From contig DAIDKV010000068.1 in assembly GCA_027449865.1 (NCBI GenBank), positions 1 to 38,809 on the forward strand: DNA of 38,809 nucleotides, read 5' to 3'. Shown here in pieces: positions 1-8,372 of the stretch (position 1 is the stretch's first letter; each line of letters starts with the position of its first letter). Both the position numbers and the translations under genes were made by a program. This DNA comes from Planctomycetales bacterium. GTDB lineage: Bacteria; Planctomycetota; Planctomycetia; Isosphaerales; Isosphaeraceae. The notes under the pieces were generated by a model that was given only the letters and a program-made list of their open reading frames with translations, searched no databases and was not told the DNA's origin.

Positions 1-132
1 CGGCGCGCCAGCGAGGGTCTTCGTGTTTCTCACATCGACCCGGCGCGCCAGCGAGGGTCTTCGTGTTTCTCACATCGACCCGGCGCGCTAGCGAGGGTCT
101 TCGTGTCGGAACCCTCGCTGGCGCGTCGGGTT
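1..132. repeat. Palindromic repeat array, family A (three direct copies plus one inverted copy)
   Basis: A 40-bp unit is present at 1-40 and again, unchanged, at 41-80. A third, slightly different partial copy lies at 81-107. All share the core CGCCAGCGAGGG (CGCTAGCGAGGG in the third). An inverted copy at 110-132 closes the array, so the third and inverted copies can pair as a hairpin with a short loop around 98-109. The same core and the same closing inverted copy recur at 17873-18036. The array may extend left of the window, because position 1 falls at the unit boundary. It is intergenic; translations through it are not genes. Confidence 0.85.
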
Positions 133-337
133 GATAGGAGGAGTCCGCTCCCACCGGCATCGTCCATGCAACCGTTAAGCGCTCTCGCAGGCCCCTCGGG
201 CGCGACAACAAATCTCCGGGGCTCTCTTAAGGTTTTCAATTCCTTCGGAGACATTGCGCCTGTATCATCATTGCCATTGCTCGGGCCAGGCGGAAATCGA
301 ACCGATGGGCGGTCGGACGACGGGAGGGAACCGGCCG
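133..337. other. Leader region upstream of the decarboxylase gene
   Basis: No gene is supported here. TAGGAG at 135-140 is followed by a short palindrome-like stretch that weakly resembles repeat family B, described at 14394. TATCAT at 263-268 could be a -10 hexamer, but the matching -35 position (TTCCTT, 240-245) is poor. A purine-rich GGGAGGG at 322-328 serves as ribosome binding site for the gene starting at 338. Confidence 0.4.
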
Positions 338-1990
338 ATGAAGCTGACCGAGTACCTGTTCCACCGGCTCCGGGAGCTGGGCGTTGATTGCACGTTCGGC
401 ATTCCGGGCGACTTCGTCCTTCCGGTCTACGCGGTGCAGGAGGCGGTTGGGATGCCGACCGTGGTTTGCGCCCACGAGCCGGGCGTCGGGTTTGCGGCCG
501 ACGGTTACGCGAGGTTCCGCGGCCTCGGTGTCGCGATCGTCACCTATGGCCCGGGCGCCCTCAATGCGATCAACCCGATCGCCTGTGCGTATGCCGAGCA
601 ATCGCCGGTGCTGGTGGTCAGCGGAGGGCCCGAGGTGGCGCTTCGACGCCCGGATCTGAACCTGCACCACGTCGTGAAGGATTACGAGAGCCAGCTCCGG
701 ATCTTCCGCGAGGTGACAGTCGACGCGGCAATCCTGGCCGACCCGGCCTCGGCGCCCGAGGCGATCGACCGGGTCTTGCGGAACGTGGTGGGCTCGAAGC
801 GGCCCGGATATCTGGAGATCCCGCGCGACCGGGTCGCGGTGGAGGTCGCCGAGCCAGCCGGCCCGCTGATCGTCCCGCCGGCGCCCGGGTCGTCGGAGGC
901 CATCGCCGGCGCGATCGACGAGGCCGTCGGCGAGATCGTCGACATGCTCGTCTCCGCGAGCCGGCCGGCGCTTTATGTCGGGGTCGGCATCCGTCGGCAC
1001 GGGCTGACCGGCGCCGTCGTCCGGCTGGCCGAGCGGCTGGGCGTCCCGGTCGTCACGGACCTCCTCGGCAAGGCGTCGTTTCCCGAGAGCCACCCGCAAT
1101 TCGCCGGCGTCTACCTCGGGGCGCTTGGCGATCCGGGAGTTCGGGCCCTGCTGGACGAATCCGATTGCGTTCTCGGAATCGGTGTGATCGCCACCGACCT
1201 TGGCACCGGCTTCTGGACCCAGCGGATTCACCCGACCGCCCGCATCATGATCGACGCCAGAGCCGTACAGATCCGCTATCATCGTTATGACGGCCTGCCG
1301 ATCTCCGACGTGGTCGCCGCGCTGCTGGATCGCATTCCTGCTCGAGGGCTGGCGCAGGCTTTTGCCGGGACTCGAACACTGGAGAGTGGCGCTTCCGCCG
1401 ATCCGGCGAGACCTGGCGCCCTTCGTCCGGGCGAGGTTATCGAGATCCTTCGTGGGCTCGATCAATCACGGTACAGTTTCGTCGCCGACGTCGGTGATAG
1501 CTGGTTCATCGGGCTGGAAGTGCGTGCCGACGTCTTCCTCGCGGCCGGATTTTACGCATCCATGGGATTTGCCGTTCCGGCGGCGCTTGGGGCGGGGATG
1601 GCCGAACCGTCGCGCCGGCCGTTTGTCCTGGTCGGCGACGGTGCCTTTCAGATGACCGGGACCGAGCTGGCAACGCACGTCGACCAGGGCCTTCGGCCGA
1701 TCATCCTCCTGCTGAACAACAGCGGATATGGGATGCTCGAAGCCATCGATAACCCGCGGACCTACTACGAGCGCAGGACCTGGGATTACCCAGCGATGGC
1801 CCGGGCGCTGGGCGCTGGAGCCGAGCGGGTGGGGACGTCGGCAGAACTGACCGCGGCCCTCTCTCGAGCCGAAGCCGCCGAAGGTGCCTATCTCATCGAG
1901 GTCATCACCGCGCGCGACGACCTCTCGCCGACCATGGCCCGGATTCGGACGCATGTCCACACGGCGTTCCGCATTCAGACGGCCGGCTGA
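338..1990 (+). CDS. Thiamine diphosphate-dependent 2-oxoacid decarboxylase (pyruvate/indolepyruvate/phenylpyruvate decarboxylase family)
   Basis: The 550-residue product has the three-domain layout of cytosolic ThDP decarboxylases. Glu47 in AHEPGVG is the conserved cofactor-activating glutamate. His110-His111 match the paired active-site histidines of pyruvate and indolepyruvate decarboxylases, which points to non-oxidative decarboxylation of a 2-oxoacid rather than acetolactate synthesis. The ThDP/Mg motif runs from GDG at 433-435 to NN at 460-461. The usual GYT(I/V)E segment is replaced by GYGMLE, closer to phenylpyruvate decarboxylase-like enzymes, so the substrate is uncertain. Start 338 is chosen because GGGAGGG lies 9 nt upstream and the protein then begins directly with the PYR domain; an in-frame extension to 254 has no family support. 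The gene converges on the thioredoxin gene 20 bp downstream. Confidence 0.85.
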   Translation: MKLTEYLFHRLRELGVDCTFGIPGDFVLPVYAVQEAVGMPTVVCAHEPGVGFAADGYARFRGLGVAIVTYGPGALNAINPIACAYAEQSPVLVVSGGPEVALRRPDLNLHHVVKDYESQLRIFREVTVDAAILADPASAPEAIDRVLRNVVGSKRPGYLEIPRDRVAVEVAEPAGPLIVPPAPGSSEAIAGAIDEAVGEIVDMLVSASRPALYVGVGIRRHGLTGAVVRLAERLGVPVVTDLLGKASFPESHPQFAGVYLGALGDPGVRALLDESDCVLGIGVIATDLGTGFWTQRIHPTARIMIDARAVQIRYHRYDGLPISDVVAALLDRIPARGLAQAFAGTRTLESGASADPARPGALRPGEVIEILRGLDQSRYSFVADVGDSWFIGLEVRADVFLAAGFYASMGFAVPAALGAGMAEPSRRPFVLVGDGAFQMTGTELATHVDQGLRPIILLLNNSGYGMLEAIDNPRTYYERRTWDYPAMARALGAGAERVGTSAELTAALSRAEAAEGAYLIEVITARDDLSPTMARIRTHVHTAFRIQTAG

Positions 1991-1994
1991 TACC

Positions 1995-2012
1995 GATCGG
2001 AGGAGCCCGATC
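1995..2012. terminator. Small inverted repeat between convergent genes
   Basis: GATCGG (1995-2000) and CCGATC (2007-2012) are separated by AGGAGC. The repeat sits in the 20-bp gap between convergent stop codons and overlaps the thioredoxin stop. There is no T-tract. A transcription-end role is inference. Confidence 0.3.
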
Positions 2013-2595
2013 AGTCCAGCTTCTTTTCGGGAAGACGCGCGCCCTCAGCGGAGAGCTTCTCCAGCAGCGCGATCGTCTCGGGGCCGTCCCAACTGGCGGA
2101 CCCGACCTCACTCGCCGCGATTCGGCCGTCGGGGCCGATGATGAAGGTGGCTGGGATGCCCGCTGTCTGGAACACGCCGGGAAGATCCTGCGAGCGGAAG
2201 AAATCCATCTTCCAGGATCGCCCTTGGAGGAAGCTTCGGACGATGTCCGTGGTGTCGTCCACCGAGACACAGACGAATGCGATCGACCGGTCCTTGAGCC
2301 GGGGCTCCTCGGCGAGTCGAGCGATGGAGGGCATCTCGGCGATGCAGGGAGGACACCAGGTCGCCCAGATGTTCAGGAAGACGGTCTTGCCCCGATAGGC
2401 TGCAAGCGAGGCCGGACGATCCTGGAGATCGAGCATCTTCCAGGCGAAATCGGCGGGCTGGCCGCTTCCTCCACTGTCGAGCCGGGGCGCCGAGGGGCCC
2501 GGCCCGAAGATCGAGAGCAGCACCACCCAGAGGACGCAAAAGCCGATCGCGATCAGGAGCCAATGAGGCGATCTGGGCTCGGATGTCGGGCTCAT
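2011..2595 (-). CDS. Membrane-anchored TlpA/ResA-like thioredoxin
   Basis: The 194-residue protein starts with an N-terminal membrane segment (about residues 12-30) followed by a periplasmic thioredoxin fold. The redox motif WCPPC has Cys81 and Cys84, and the cis-proline is Pro149 in GIPATF. TlpA/ResA family members reduce disulfides in exported proteins, for example during cytochrome c maturation; the window contains a c-type cytochrome gene, but a functional link is inference. The start at 2595 is preceded by AAGGA about 5 nt upstream and gives a clean anchor. A longer in-frame extension to 2919 overlaps the intergenic hairpin and lacks family support. It lies downstream of the MFS/spermidine synthase gene on the same strand, 226 bp away. 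Confidence 0.88.
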   Translation of the reverse strand: MSPTSEPRSPHWLLIAIGFCVLWVVLLSIFGPGPSAPRLDSGGSGQPADFAWKMLDLQDRPASLAAYRGKTVFLNIWATWCPPCIAEMPSIARLAEEPRLKDRSIAFVCVSVDDTTDIVRSFLQGRSWKMDFFRSQDLPGVFQTAGIPATFIIGPDGRIAASEVGSASWDGPETIALLEKLSAEGARLPEKKLD

Positions 2596-2698
2596 GAGAT
2601 TCCTTCGATCGGATAAGACGTCCAGGGGCGGGTCGGCCAAGGTTGGACATTCCCCATCTCCAGCGACGATGCGTGGGGGCGGGTGTCCGAGGAGCTCT

Positions 2699-2728
2699 GG
2701 GCCGATCCGTGGGATTGCGGATCGGCCC
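2699..2728. terminator. 11-bp stem hairpin downstream of the MFS/spermidine synthase gene
   Basis: GGGCCGATCCG (2699-2709) pairs perfectly with its complement at 2718-2728 around an 8-nt loop. On the minus strand, where transcription from the fusion gene would arrive, the stem is followed by AGAGCTCC rather than a T-run, so termination efficiency is uncertain. Confidence 0.4.
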
Positions 2729-2741
2729 CACTCTTTCATTA

Positions 2742-2770
2742 TAGGAGGCGGCTCCCGCCGGCAATCTTCG
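2742..2770 (+). repeat. Isolated diverged copy of palindromic repeat family B
   Basis: The stretch starts TAGGAG, contains the small hairpin GGCGG-CTC-CCGCC (2748-2760), and ends ATCTTCG. It has the same head, hairpin and tail order as the 63-bp array at 14394-14670 read on the opposite strand (TAGGAG, hairpin, GATCTTCG). The stem bases differ but still pair. Confidence 0.5.
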
Positions 2771-2821
2771 AGTTCCTCCGAAAAGGGTCGAGTGATTCGT
2801 TGGCATGCGGAGGTTCCGGGA

Positions 2822-5800
2822 TCAATCCTCGGCCCGCGTCTCGGCGACCGGCGCCAGCAGGTTTTCGACGGGAGCGAAATCGTCGGTGAGGACGATCTGG
2901 CGAGATCGCTTGTCGACAATCGTGTCGAGGTCCTTCTTGTCGTAGGGCTTGGGCGTGGTCAGATCCCCCTTGGGGGTGTAGTAGCGTGGATCGCCCTTGC
3001 GAAGGCCCAACTCCAGAAGGTCGAGCGGCTTCATCGAGGCAACCACGACGAATGTCTCTCGACGGCCACGACCGGGGTCGTCGGTGCCAAACAGGTAGAC
3101 GTTGTTCTCGCCGAACGTGAGTCGGGCCGTCCGGGTCCAGGCGCCGACGAAGCCGCCGAACCGGAGAGCCCTCGCCCGGAACTTTTCTCGGATCGCAGTC
3201 TTGCCGGCGTCGTCGGTGACCTTCTTTTTCTGAATCTCCTTCTCGGCCTGCGTCTCGATTTGCTCGTCGGAATAATAGGCATCGATGATGTTGATCATGT
3301 AGACGCCGTTTGGCGTGAGCATCTTCTTGATTTTATCGTTGAACTCCCTGGTCGTCAGGTGCCAGGGGACTGAGAAGTCGTTGAACGCATCGCCGAAGAT
3401 GAGGTCGTACTTGTTCGTATCCTGATGCAACTCGACGAACTGCCGGGCGTCGCCCCAGTGGGTCTGGATCTTGGTGTCCGCGGAGAGTCCGGTCGCCATC
3501 TGGTTTGCCCGGGTAACGGCCGGGTCGATCTCGGCGACGTCGACACTCGTTCCGGGGTAGGCAAACTGCATGTGCCGCTGGAAGCAGTAGGCGCCGCCGC
3601 CGAGGAAGAGTGTCTTCAACTTCGAGGACTCGACGGGCGGGATCACGGGCTCGGGAGCGGACTCGAGGTCCAGATCCAGGTTTGTGAGATCCTTGAGCGA
3701 GTCGATGTTGATCGTCTTGTCCAGATCGATCGTCGGAGTCGGCTCGGGCCTGGCGGGGTCAGGCGGATTCACGTTTTTTGGAGGCTGCGGTACCGGCTCG
3801 GTTTTCGTGGGTTTCGGGGCGTCGGTGGCTGGCTTCTTCTCCTGCGCGTCGGCGGGCGCGACGCTCCGCAGACCGCTGCCCGGCTTCTTTTCGATGCTGG
3901 CTGGCTTCTCCTCAGCCTTCGGCGACGGGGTGGCTTTCTTCTCCTCGGTGTCGGCCTTCTTCGATTCCTCGGCTGGCTCGCCCTCGGCCACCGGCTTGAA
4001 CGTCACCTGGCCGCCGGCCTTCGCCGCGCGGTAAGCGACAAGAGCGTAGATATGCTCATAATCGTAATCGAGTCGCTGAGGGTGGTCGAGGATGAAGTAG
4101 CCGTGGATGAGGTTGTCGAGGACGAGCGTTCTCCGCTGGATTTTACCCCCCTCCTCGGGCTCGTTTTCGACCTTGATGAAGTAGTAATCGCTCTCGTCGA
4201 CCCAGGCGTTTTCCTCGTTGGTGGTTTTGGGATCGCCGATGGGTTCGCGGACGCCCCAGTTCTGGCCCATCTCGGCGAACGACTTGCCGTTAATCGCCGG
4301 GATGACCCTGGAGACGACGTCGACCCATCCAGGAGGAGTGAAGGCGATCACGCAGAGGCCCAGTGGGATGCCGGCGACGAGTGCGTCGAGGAGTTCACCG
4401 AGGAAGGTCGCCCCGAGCGCCAGGATGGTCCCGATCACCAGGATGACGCCCTTGGTTCCCAGGTAGTCGATCAGGAAGAAGCCGGTGAGGAAGGTGCCGA
4501 GGATGCTTCCGACCATTCCCCAGGCGTAGACCTGGCCGATGGCCGAGCCGGTCCGTCGAACTCGCCGCAGCCGATCGACGGCCAGCTTGGCGACGACGGG
4601 ACTGACGGTCCCCATCGCCAGTGAAGGAAGGAAGAACATCGCGATGGTCACGGTGAGGATGCGGAAAGGCCAGGAGAGCGGGATGTTCGGGCCGTGGATC
4701 TCGGCGAGCGACTTGAGCCCCTGGGCTTTCGAGAGGAGCGATCTGTGCGGGGTGTAATCGAGAGACTTCTGAAGGAAGCCTTCGGGCGGCGACTCCAGTG
4801 GAAGGATGAGCAGGGTGAGTACCGCGGCGATCAGAAAGAGCCAGCTTGCCTGCTTTTCGCTTCGGATGAAGTCGGCGATCTTCCCTCCGAGGAAATTTCC
4901 GAGGCTTAGCCCGGCGAGGAGCACGGCGATCACGCTCGACCATCCGTAGATGCTCGAACCGAGGTGTCGAGTGACCAGACGGCCGGCGACCATCTCCATT
5001 GCCATGAAGGTCATGCTCGCCAGGAAGGCCAGCACGGCGAGGTCGGCCAGGCCGGTTTTGGCTTCCTTCGGATCGCCCTTCGGGTCGGCGGCCAGGGGAA
5101 TCTCGTCGGGTTCGGCGATTTCGTCAGGGCGGCGGGAGGCGAGCAGGCCCGAGATTGCCAGCATCGCCAGAATCACCGAGAGGACGTTGCCGACCACCGC
5201 GATGTAGCTGATCCGGTAGGCTCCTAGCTCGACAGCACCCAGTTGCTCGGCGATCGGCCGGATGGAACCGGCCACGAGGAAGAGCGAGGTGAGCAGTGCT
5301 GTGATGCGGGCAGGAGTCGAGGCAATCAGAGCCGCGGCCAGGAGCGAGAGCCCAGCGGCCACGAGCAGGGTGATGGTGGAGGTTCCGAAGTAAAGCTGCA
5401 AGACGAAGCCGCAAAGCATCGTTCCACAGATCGAACCGACGGCGCCCCAGAAGTAAACGTCGCCGATGGCGCTTCCCGCACGGCGTGCCTGTTCGACGGC
5501 GATCTTCGCGACCACCGGGCCGACCATGCCAAGCACGGTCGCCGGGATGAGGAAGTCGATCAGGACGACGAGGACGGTGCGAAGCTCCCAGTTCATCTGG
5601 TCGGGGGCTGGCAGGAGTCGGGGAATCTGGGAATTGATCCAGAGGGTGGAGATCGTCAGGAAGGCACCCAGGGCGAAGAGCGGACCGACGGCCCCGCGCG
5701 GGTCGACGCGGTCGCTGAGCCGGCCGCCCAGAACGTTCCCCAGGCAGATGCCGCCGAGGATGATGCCGATGACGCTGGTCCAGACGGTCAGCGAGGAGCC

Positions 5801-5905
5801 GACGTGAGGCGCCACCAGTCGGCTCGAAACCAGCTCCAGGATCATGATGCAGAGGCTGCTGGCGAAGGCCAGTGCGTACGGCAGGAGTCGAGTTAACAAG
5901 GGCAT
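2822..5905 (-). CDS. Fused MFS-like transporter/spermidine synthase protein
   Basis: The 1027-residue protein has two successive sets of hydrophobic helices (about residues 1-265 and 285-540), each containing a similar block: an RLVAPH/RLVTRH-like segment, GSS, then LGG(R/K). This suggests an internal duplication of an MFS-type half. The C-terminus is a spermidine synthase-like domain: an N-terminal lid with LDNLIHGY near 595, then a Rossmann core with FLGGGAYCFQRH near 765, acidic AEIDP near 793, and FGDAFNDF near 840. A charged Lys/Glu/Pro linker of about 130 residues (roughly 630-760) separates the lid from the Rossmann core. Membrane-bound spermidine synthase homologues are known, but their substrates are mostly unproven, so aminopropyl transfer is not assured. 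Start 5905 is preceded by GGGAGAGAG; an upstream ATG at 5926 is possible. It is divergent from the PfkB kinase. Confidence 0.82.
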   Translation of the reverse strand: MPLLTRLLPYALAFASSLCIMILELVSSRLVAPHVGSSLTVWTSVIGIILGGICLGNVLGGRLSDRVDPRGAVGPLFALGAFLTISTLWINSQIPRLLPAPDQMNWELRTVLVVLIDFLIPATVLGMVGPVVAKIAVEQARRAGSAIGDVYFWGAVGSICGTMLCGFVLQLYFGTSTITLLVAAGLSLLAAALIASTPARITALLTSLFLVAGSIRPIAEQLGAVELGAYRISYIAVVGNVLSVILAMLAISGLLASRRPDEIAEPDEIPLAADPKGDPKEAKTGLADLAVLAFLASMTFMAMEMVAGRLVTRHLGSSIYGWSSVIAVLLAGLSLGNFLGGKIADFIRSEKQASWLFLIAAVLTLLILPLESPPEGFLQKSLDYTPHRSLLSKAQGLKSLAEIHGPNIPLSWPFRILTVTIAMFFLPSLAMGTVSPVVAKLAVDRLRRVRRTGSAIGQVYAWGMVGSILGTFLTGFFLIDYLGTKGVILVIGTILALGATFLGELLDALVAGIPLGLCVIAFTPPGWVDVVSRVIPAINGKSFAEMGQNWGVREPIGDPKTTNEENAWVDESDYYFIKVENEPEEGGKIQRRTLVLDNLIHGYFILDHPQRLDYDYEHIYALVAYRAAKAGGQVTFKPVAEGEPAEESKKADTEEKKATPSPKAEEKPASIEKKPGSGLRSVAPADAQEKKPATDAPKPTKTEPVPQPPKNVNPPDPARPEPTPTIDLDKTINIDSLKDLTNLDLDLESAPEPVIPPVESSKLKTLFLGGGAYCFQRHMQFAYPGTSVDVAEIDPAVTRANQMATGLSADTKIQTHWGDARQFVELHQDTNKYDLIFGDAFNDFSVPWHLTTREFNDKIKKMLTPNGVYMINIIDAYYSDEQIETQAEKEIQKKKVTDDAGKTAIREKFRARALRFGGFVGAWTRTARLTFGENNVYLFGTDDPGRGRRETFVVVASMKPLDLLELGLRKGDPRYYTPKGDLTTPKPYDKKDLDTIVDKRSRQIVLTDDFAPVENLLAPVAETRAED

Positions 5906-6220
5906 GGAACGGCTCTCTCCCCACATCGACGGCCGCGATCGGACACGAGCGGCCTCGCATCCTCCGGAATCGCCTCAAACGAAATCGGGTCCACCATATC
6001 CGACGTCGACTCGCCCCGACAACGGGGCTCTCCCCATGACAGACGGGTGGTTCGAGACCTCAAGTTCTGGCTTTCGATCACGGCGAGAGTCTGGAAGATC
6101 GGGCGCAGAATGAGATTGGACCGGCGAGTGGGCTTGTTCTCTCGCGGCCAGGACGTTACGAATCGTTACGTGAGGAGAGTTCCCGGACAAGCTGGCTTCA
6201 CCTTTAGCCCCTGACATTTG
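5906..6220. other. Divergent intergenic region with a helically phased direct repeat
   Basis: This 315-bp gap separates the divergent fusion gene and the PfkB kinase, so it should carry promoters for both. CGTTACG occurs at 6154-6160 and again at 6164-6170, exactly one helical turn apart and about 55 bp before the kinase start, which suits a regulator site. No convincing sigma-70 hexamers or open reading frame were recognised. Confidence 0.4.
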
Positions 6221-7177
6221 ATGATTCTCTGCGTCACTCTGAATCCGTGCCTGGACAGGACCCTGACCGTTCCGAGCTGGCAGCCGGGCGACCTCGTACG
6301 TGGGACAGCCGTGCGCGAGGTGGTCGGCGGCAAGGGGAACAATGTGGCCCGGGCGCTGAAGCGACTCGGCCGATCGGCCCGTCCGTTGACGTTCCTCGGC
6401 GGTCCCGTGGGGAGGGTCTGCGAGCACCTGCTCTCGTCCGAGGACGGCCTCGACCCGATCGTGATCCCGAGCGAGTCACCCACCCGGGTGATCCTGACGG
6501 TTCGGACCGGGACCACGTCCGAGCAGTCGGCCTTCTTCGATCCCGATCCCGCGATCTTGCCGGCCGAGGCTGAGTCGATGCTCCGCGCGGTCGAGTCAGC
6601 GCTTGGGGGCGGCGAGGTCGAGGCGCTCACGCTTTCCGGATCGAGTCCCTCGCCAGCGACGCACGAGCTCTTCAGCGAGATGATCGGGATGGCCCGCTCG
6701 CACCGGATTCCGGCGTTTCTGGATACTTACGGCCCCGCGCTCAGCGCCATCTGGGGATTCTGGCCGACCGCGATGCAGCTCAACCGCCGAGAGGCCGCGG
6801 CGTTCGCTCGCCGTCCGGGTTTTTCCGACGCGGACGCGCTCGCCTTGCTCCAGAACTGGCAGAGCCGGGGTGTCGAGTGGGGCGCGATCACGGATGGTCC
6901 GCGTCCGGCGATGTTCCTCGCTCACGGGAAGAAATACCGGGCCACGCCACCGGAGGTCGAGGCGGTCAACCCGATTGGGTCGGGCGATTCGATGCTCGCC
7001 GGGGCCGTCGACGGCCGGCTCCGAGGGATGGGGCCGGAGTCGATGATTCGACACGCGATGGGATGCGCCGTCGCCAACGCGATGACCTGGGACGCCGGCT
7101 CCCTTGAACCGGACGAGGTCGAGCGATGGGCCGATGAGGTCGGGATCGAGCCAATGGGGCGCGCCGGATCGTCCTGA
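6221..7177 (+). CDS. PfkB-family sugar-phosphate kinase (1-phosphofructokinase/tagatose-6-phosphate kinase type)
   Basis: The 318-residue product belongs to the ribokinase fold family. It opens with ILCVTLNPCLDRT, and the glycine-rich GGKGNN at 36-41 is the hallmark of the FruK/LacC branch that phosphorylates phosphorylated ketohexoses. The second PfkB signature, with the catalytic base Asp256 in GSGDSMLAG, is present. The usual product would be fructose 1,6-bisphosphate or tagatose 1,6-bisphosphate. No PTS or sugar-transport gene is adjacent, so the substrate remains open. ATG 6221 is directly preceded by an in-frame TTG. No good ribosome binding site is visible, and the transcript could be leaderless or weakly translated. 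It is convergent with the acyltransferase gene, 19 bp away. Confidence 0.85.
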   Translation: MILCVTLNPCLDRTLTVPSWQPGDLVRGTAVREVVGGKGNNVARALKRLGRSARPLTFLGGPVGRVCEHLLSSEDGLDPIVIPSESPTRVILTVRTGTTSEQSAFFDPDPAILPAEAESMLRAVESALGGGEVEALTLSGSSPSPATHELFSEMIGMARSHRIPAFLDTYGPALSAIWGFWPTAMQLNRREAAAFARRPGFSDADALALLQNWQSRGVEWGAITDGPRPAMFLAHGKKYRATPPEVEAVNPIGSGDSMLAGAVDGRLRGMGPESMIRHAMGCAVANAMTWDAGSLEPDEVERWADEVGIEPMGRAGSS

Positions 7178-7196
7178 AACCAGCAGAGGGGCTCTC

Positions 7197-8372
7197 TCAG
7201 ACCGGCCGCGACGGGACACGGGTCCACGCTCGCTTCAGCCGGAGGAACCGGCGTTCGAAGCCATGATACGAGCCGGCCGCCAGGGTTATGGTCAGCGCCA
7301 GGGCCGCGATTGGTAGCAGGTATTCCTTGTTCGGGAACCAGCCCATTCGAGAGTCGAGTCGGTCGCGTGCCCAGATCGCGACCTCATGGTACATGTACAA
7401 ACCGTAACTGATCTTCCCCAGCCAGACCAGCCTCGAATAGGCGAGCGCCCGTTGCAGCCACCCACGGCCCCAGACCGCAACCATCACGATCCCCACCCCG
7501 CAGAGCCAGATCCAGACGAAGTCGAAGGTGCGGTGAATCGGCGTCCCCTGGCCGAGACGCGGCCAGGTCAAAAGCCAGCCGAAGATGGCGTAGATCGGCC
7601 ACTGAAGCCATCGGAGCCATCGCGTGAGGACCGGACGGTCGCGGTTCGACCCCAGCACCATCGCCAGCAAGACTCCGCTCAGGAGCGTGTCAAACTGTGC
7701 GAAGGTGTTGAAGACAATCATCAACTGGCTTTCGAATCGAGAGGCGCACCACCCACGATAGGCCACGGAACCGACGATCATCGACGCGACGATCGGGATC
7801 CGGAGCCGGGGCGTCACGATCGCGACGAAGAGCGGGACAATCAGGTAGAACTGCTCCTCCACGCAGACGCTCCAGAGGACGCTCAGCCAGTCGGGCGCCG
7901 GCCGGATCAGCGCCATCGACCAGTTCCCCAGAAAGGCCAGGAACGGTAGAAAGTGAGCCTGGAGCATCTCGCGATGGTGTGACGTCCCGAGTTGCCCATC
8001 GAGGCCCGGCAGGACGAAGAAACCGATGACGATCAGCAGATAATAGAGCGGCCAGATCCGCAGGACGCGGCGGATCCAGAAAGCTTTCAACTGGATCTGC
8101 CCGTATCGGGCCTCCTCGCGGAGCAGGAGCGTGGTAATCAGGTAACCGCTGAGAATGAAGAAGAGCTGAACGCCATAGCCGCCGTTCTCGCGGAGAGCCC
8201 GTGCGGCTGTTTGGCCGACGAGCGTCCGGACCATCCCCTCGGGCCACCCGCCGTGGAAGAAGAAAACCATCAGAAACGCGACGAACCGGAGCCCGTCCAG
8301 CTCGGGGAAGTAGAGACGCTCCCCGGATGGCGTCGTCTCGTCGGATGGCTCGGCTCGATCGGGTTTCATCAT
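7197..8372 (-). CDS. Acyltransferase 3 family membrane protein (OafA/YrhL type)
   Basis: The 391-residue integral membrane protein has about ten hydrophobic segments. The family signature is clear: ELDGLRFVAFLMVFFFH with the conserved His40, then FFILSGYLITTLLL and an RR-LRIWPLYYLL block. Such enzymes O-acylate cell-surface polysaccharides, lipids or antibiotics from the cytoplasmic side; the acceptor cannot be predicted here. Its ATG at 8372 overlaps the stop codon of the CoaB-like gene (ATGA), so translation is probably coupled. A second ATG follows immediately. Confidence 0.88.
   Translation of the reverse strand: MMKPDRAEPSDETTPSGERLYFPELDGLRFVAFLMVFFFHGGWPEGMVRTLVGQTAARALRENGGYGVQLFFILSGYLITTLLLREEARYGQIQLKAFWIRRVLRIWPLYYLLIVIGFFVLPGLDGQLGTSHHREMLQAHFLPFLAFLGNWSMALIRPAPDWLSVLWSVCVEEQFYLIVPLFVAIVTPRLRIPIVASMIVGSVAYRGWCASRFESQLMIVFNTFAQFDTLLSGVLLAMVLGSNRDRPVLTRWLRWLQWPIYAIFGWLLTWPRLGQGTPIHRTFDFVWIWLCGVGIVMVAVWGRGWLQRALAYSRLVWLGKISYGLYMYHEVAIWARDRLDSRMGWFPNKEYLLPIAALALTITLAAGSYHGFERRFLRLKRAWTRVPSRPV

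Noticed and set aside
1-107. CRISPR array
   Set aside because: Direct 40-bp units lack intervening unique spacers, end in an inverted copy, and no cas genes are near. The Cas4-like nuclease at 24709 is fused to a helicase and far away.
236-1465. 409-codon minus-strand frame opposite the decarboxylase
   Set aside because: Shadow of the decarboxylase gene; Arg/Asp/Gly-rich composition typical of antisense reading in GC-rich DNA.
3425-4624. 399-codon plus-strand frame opposite the MFS/spermidine synthase fusion
   Set aside because: Antisense to conserved coding sequence; no recognisable domain.
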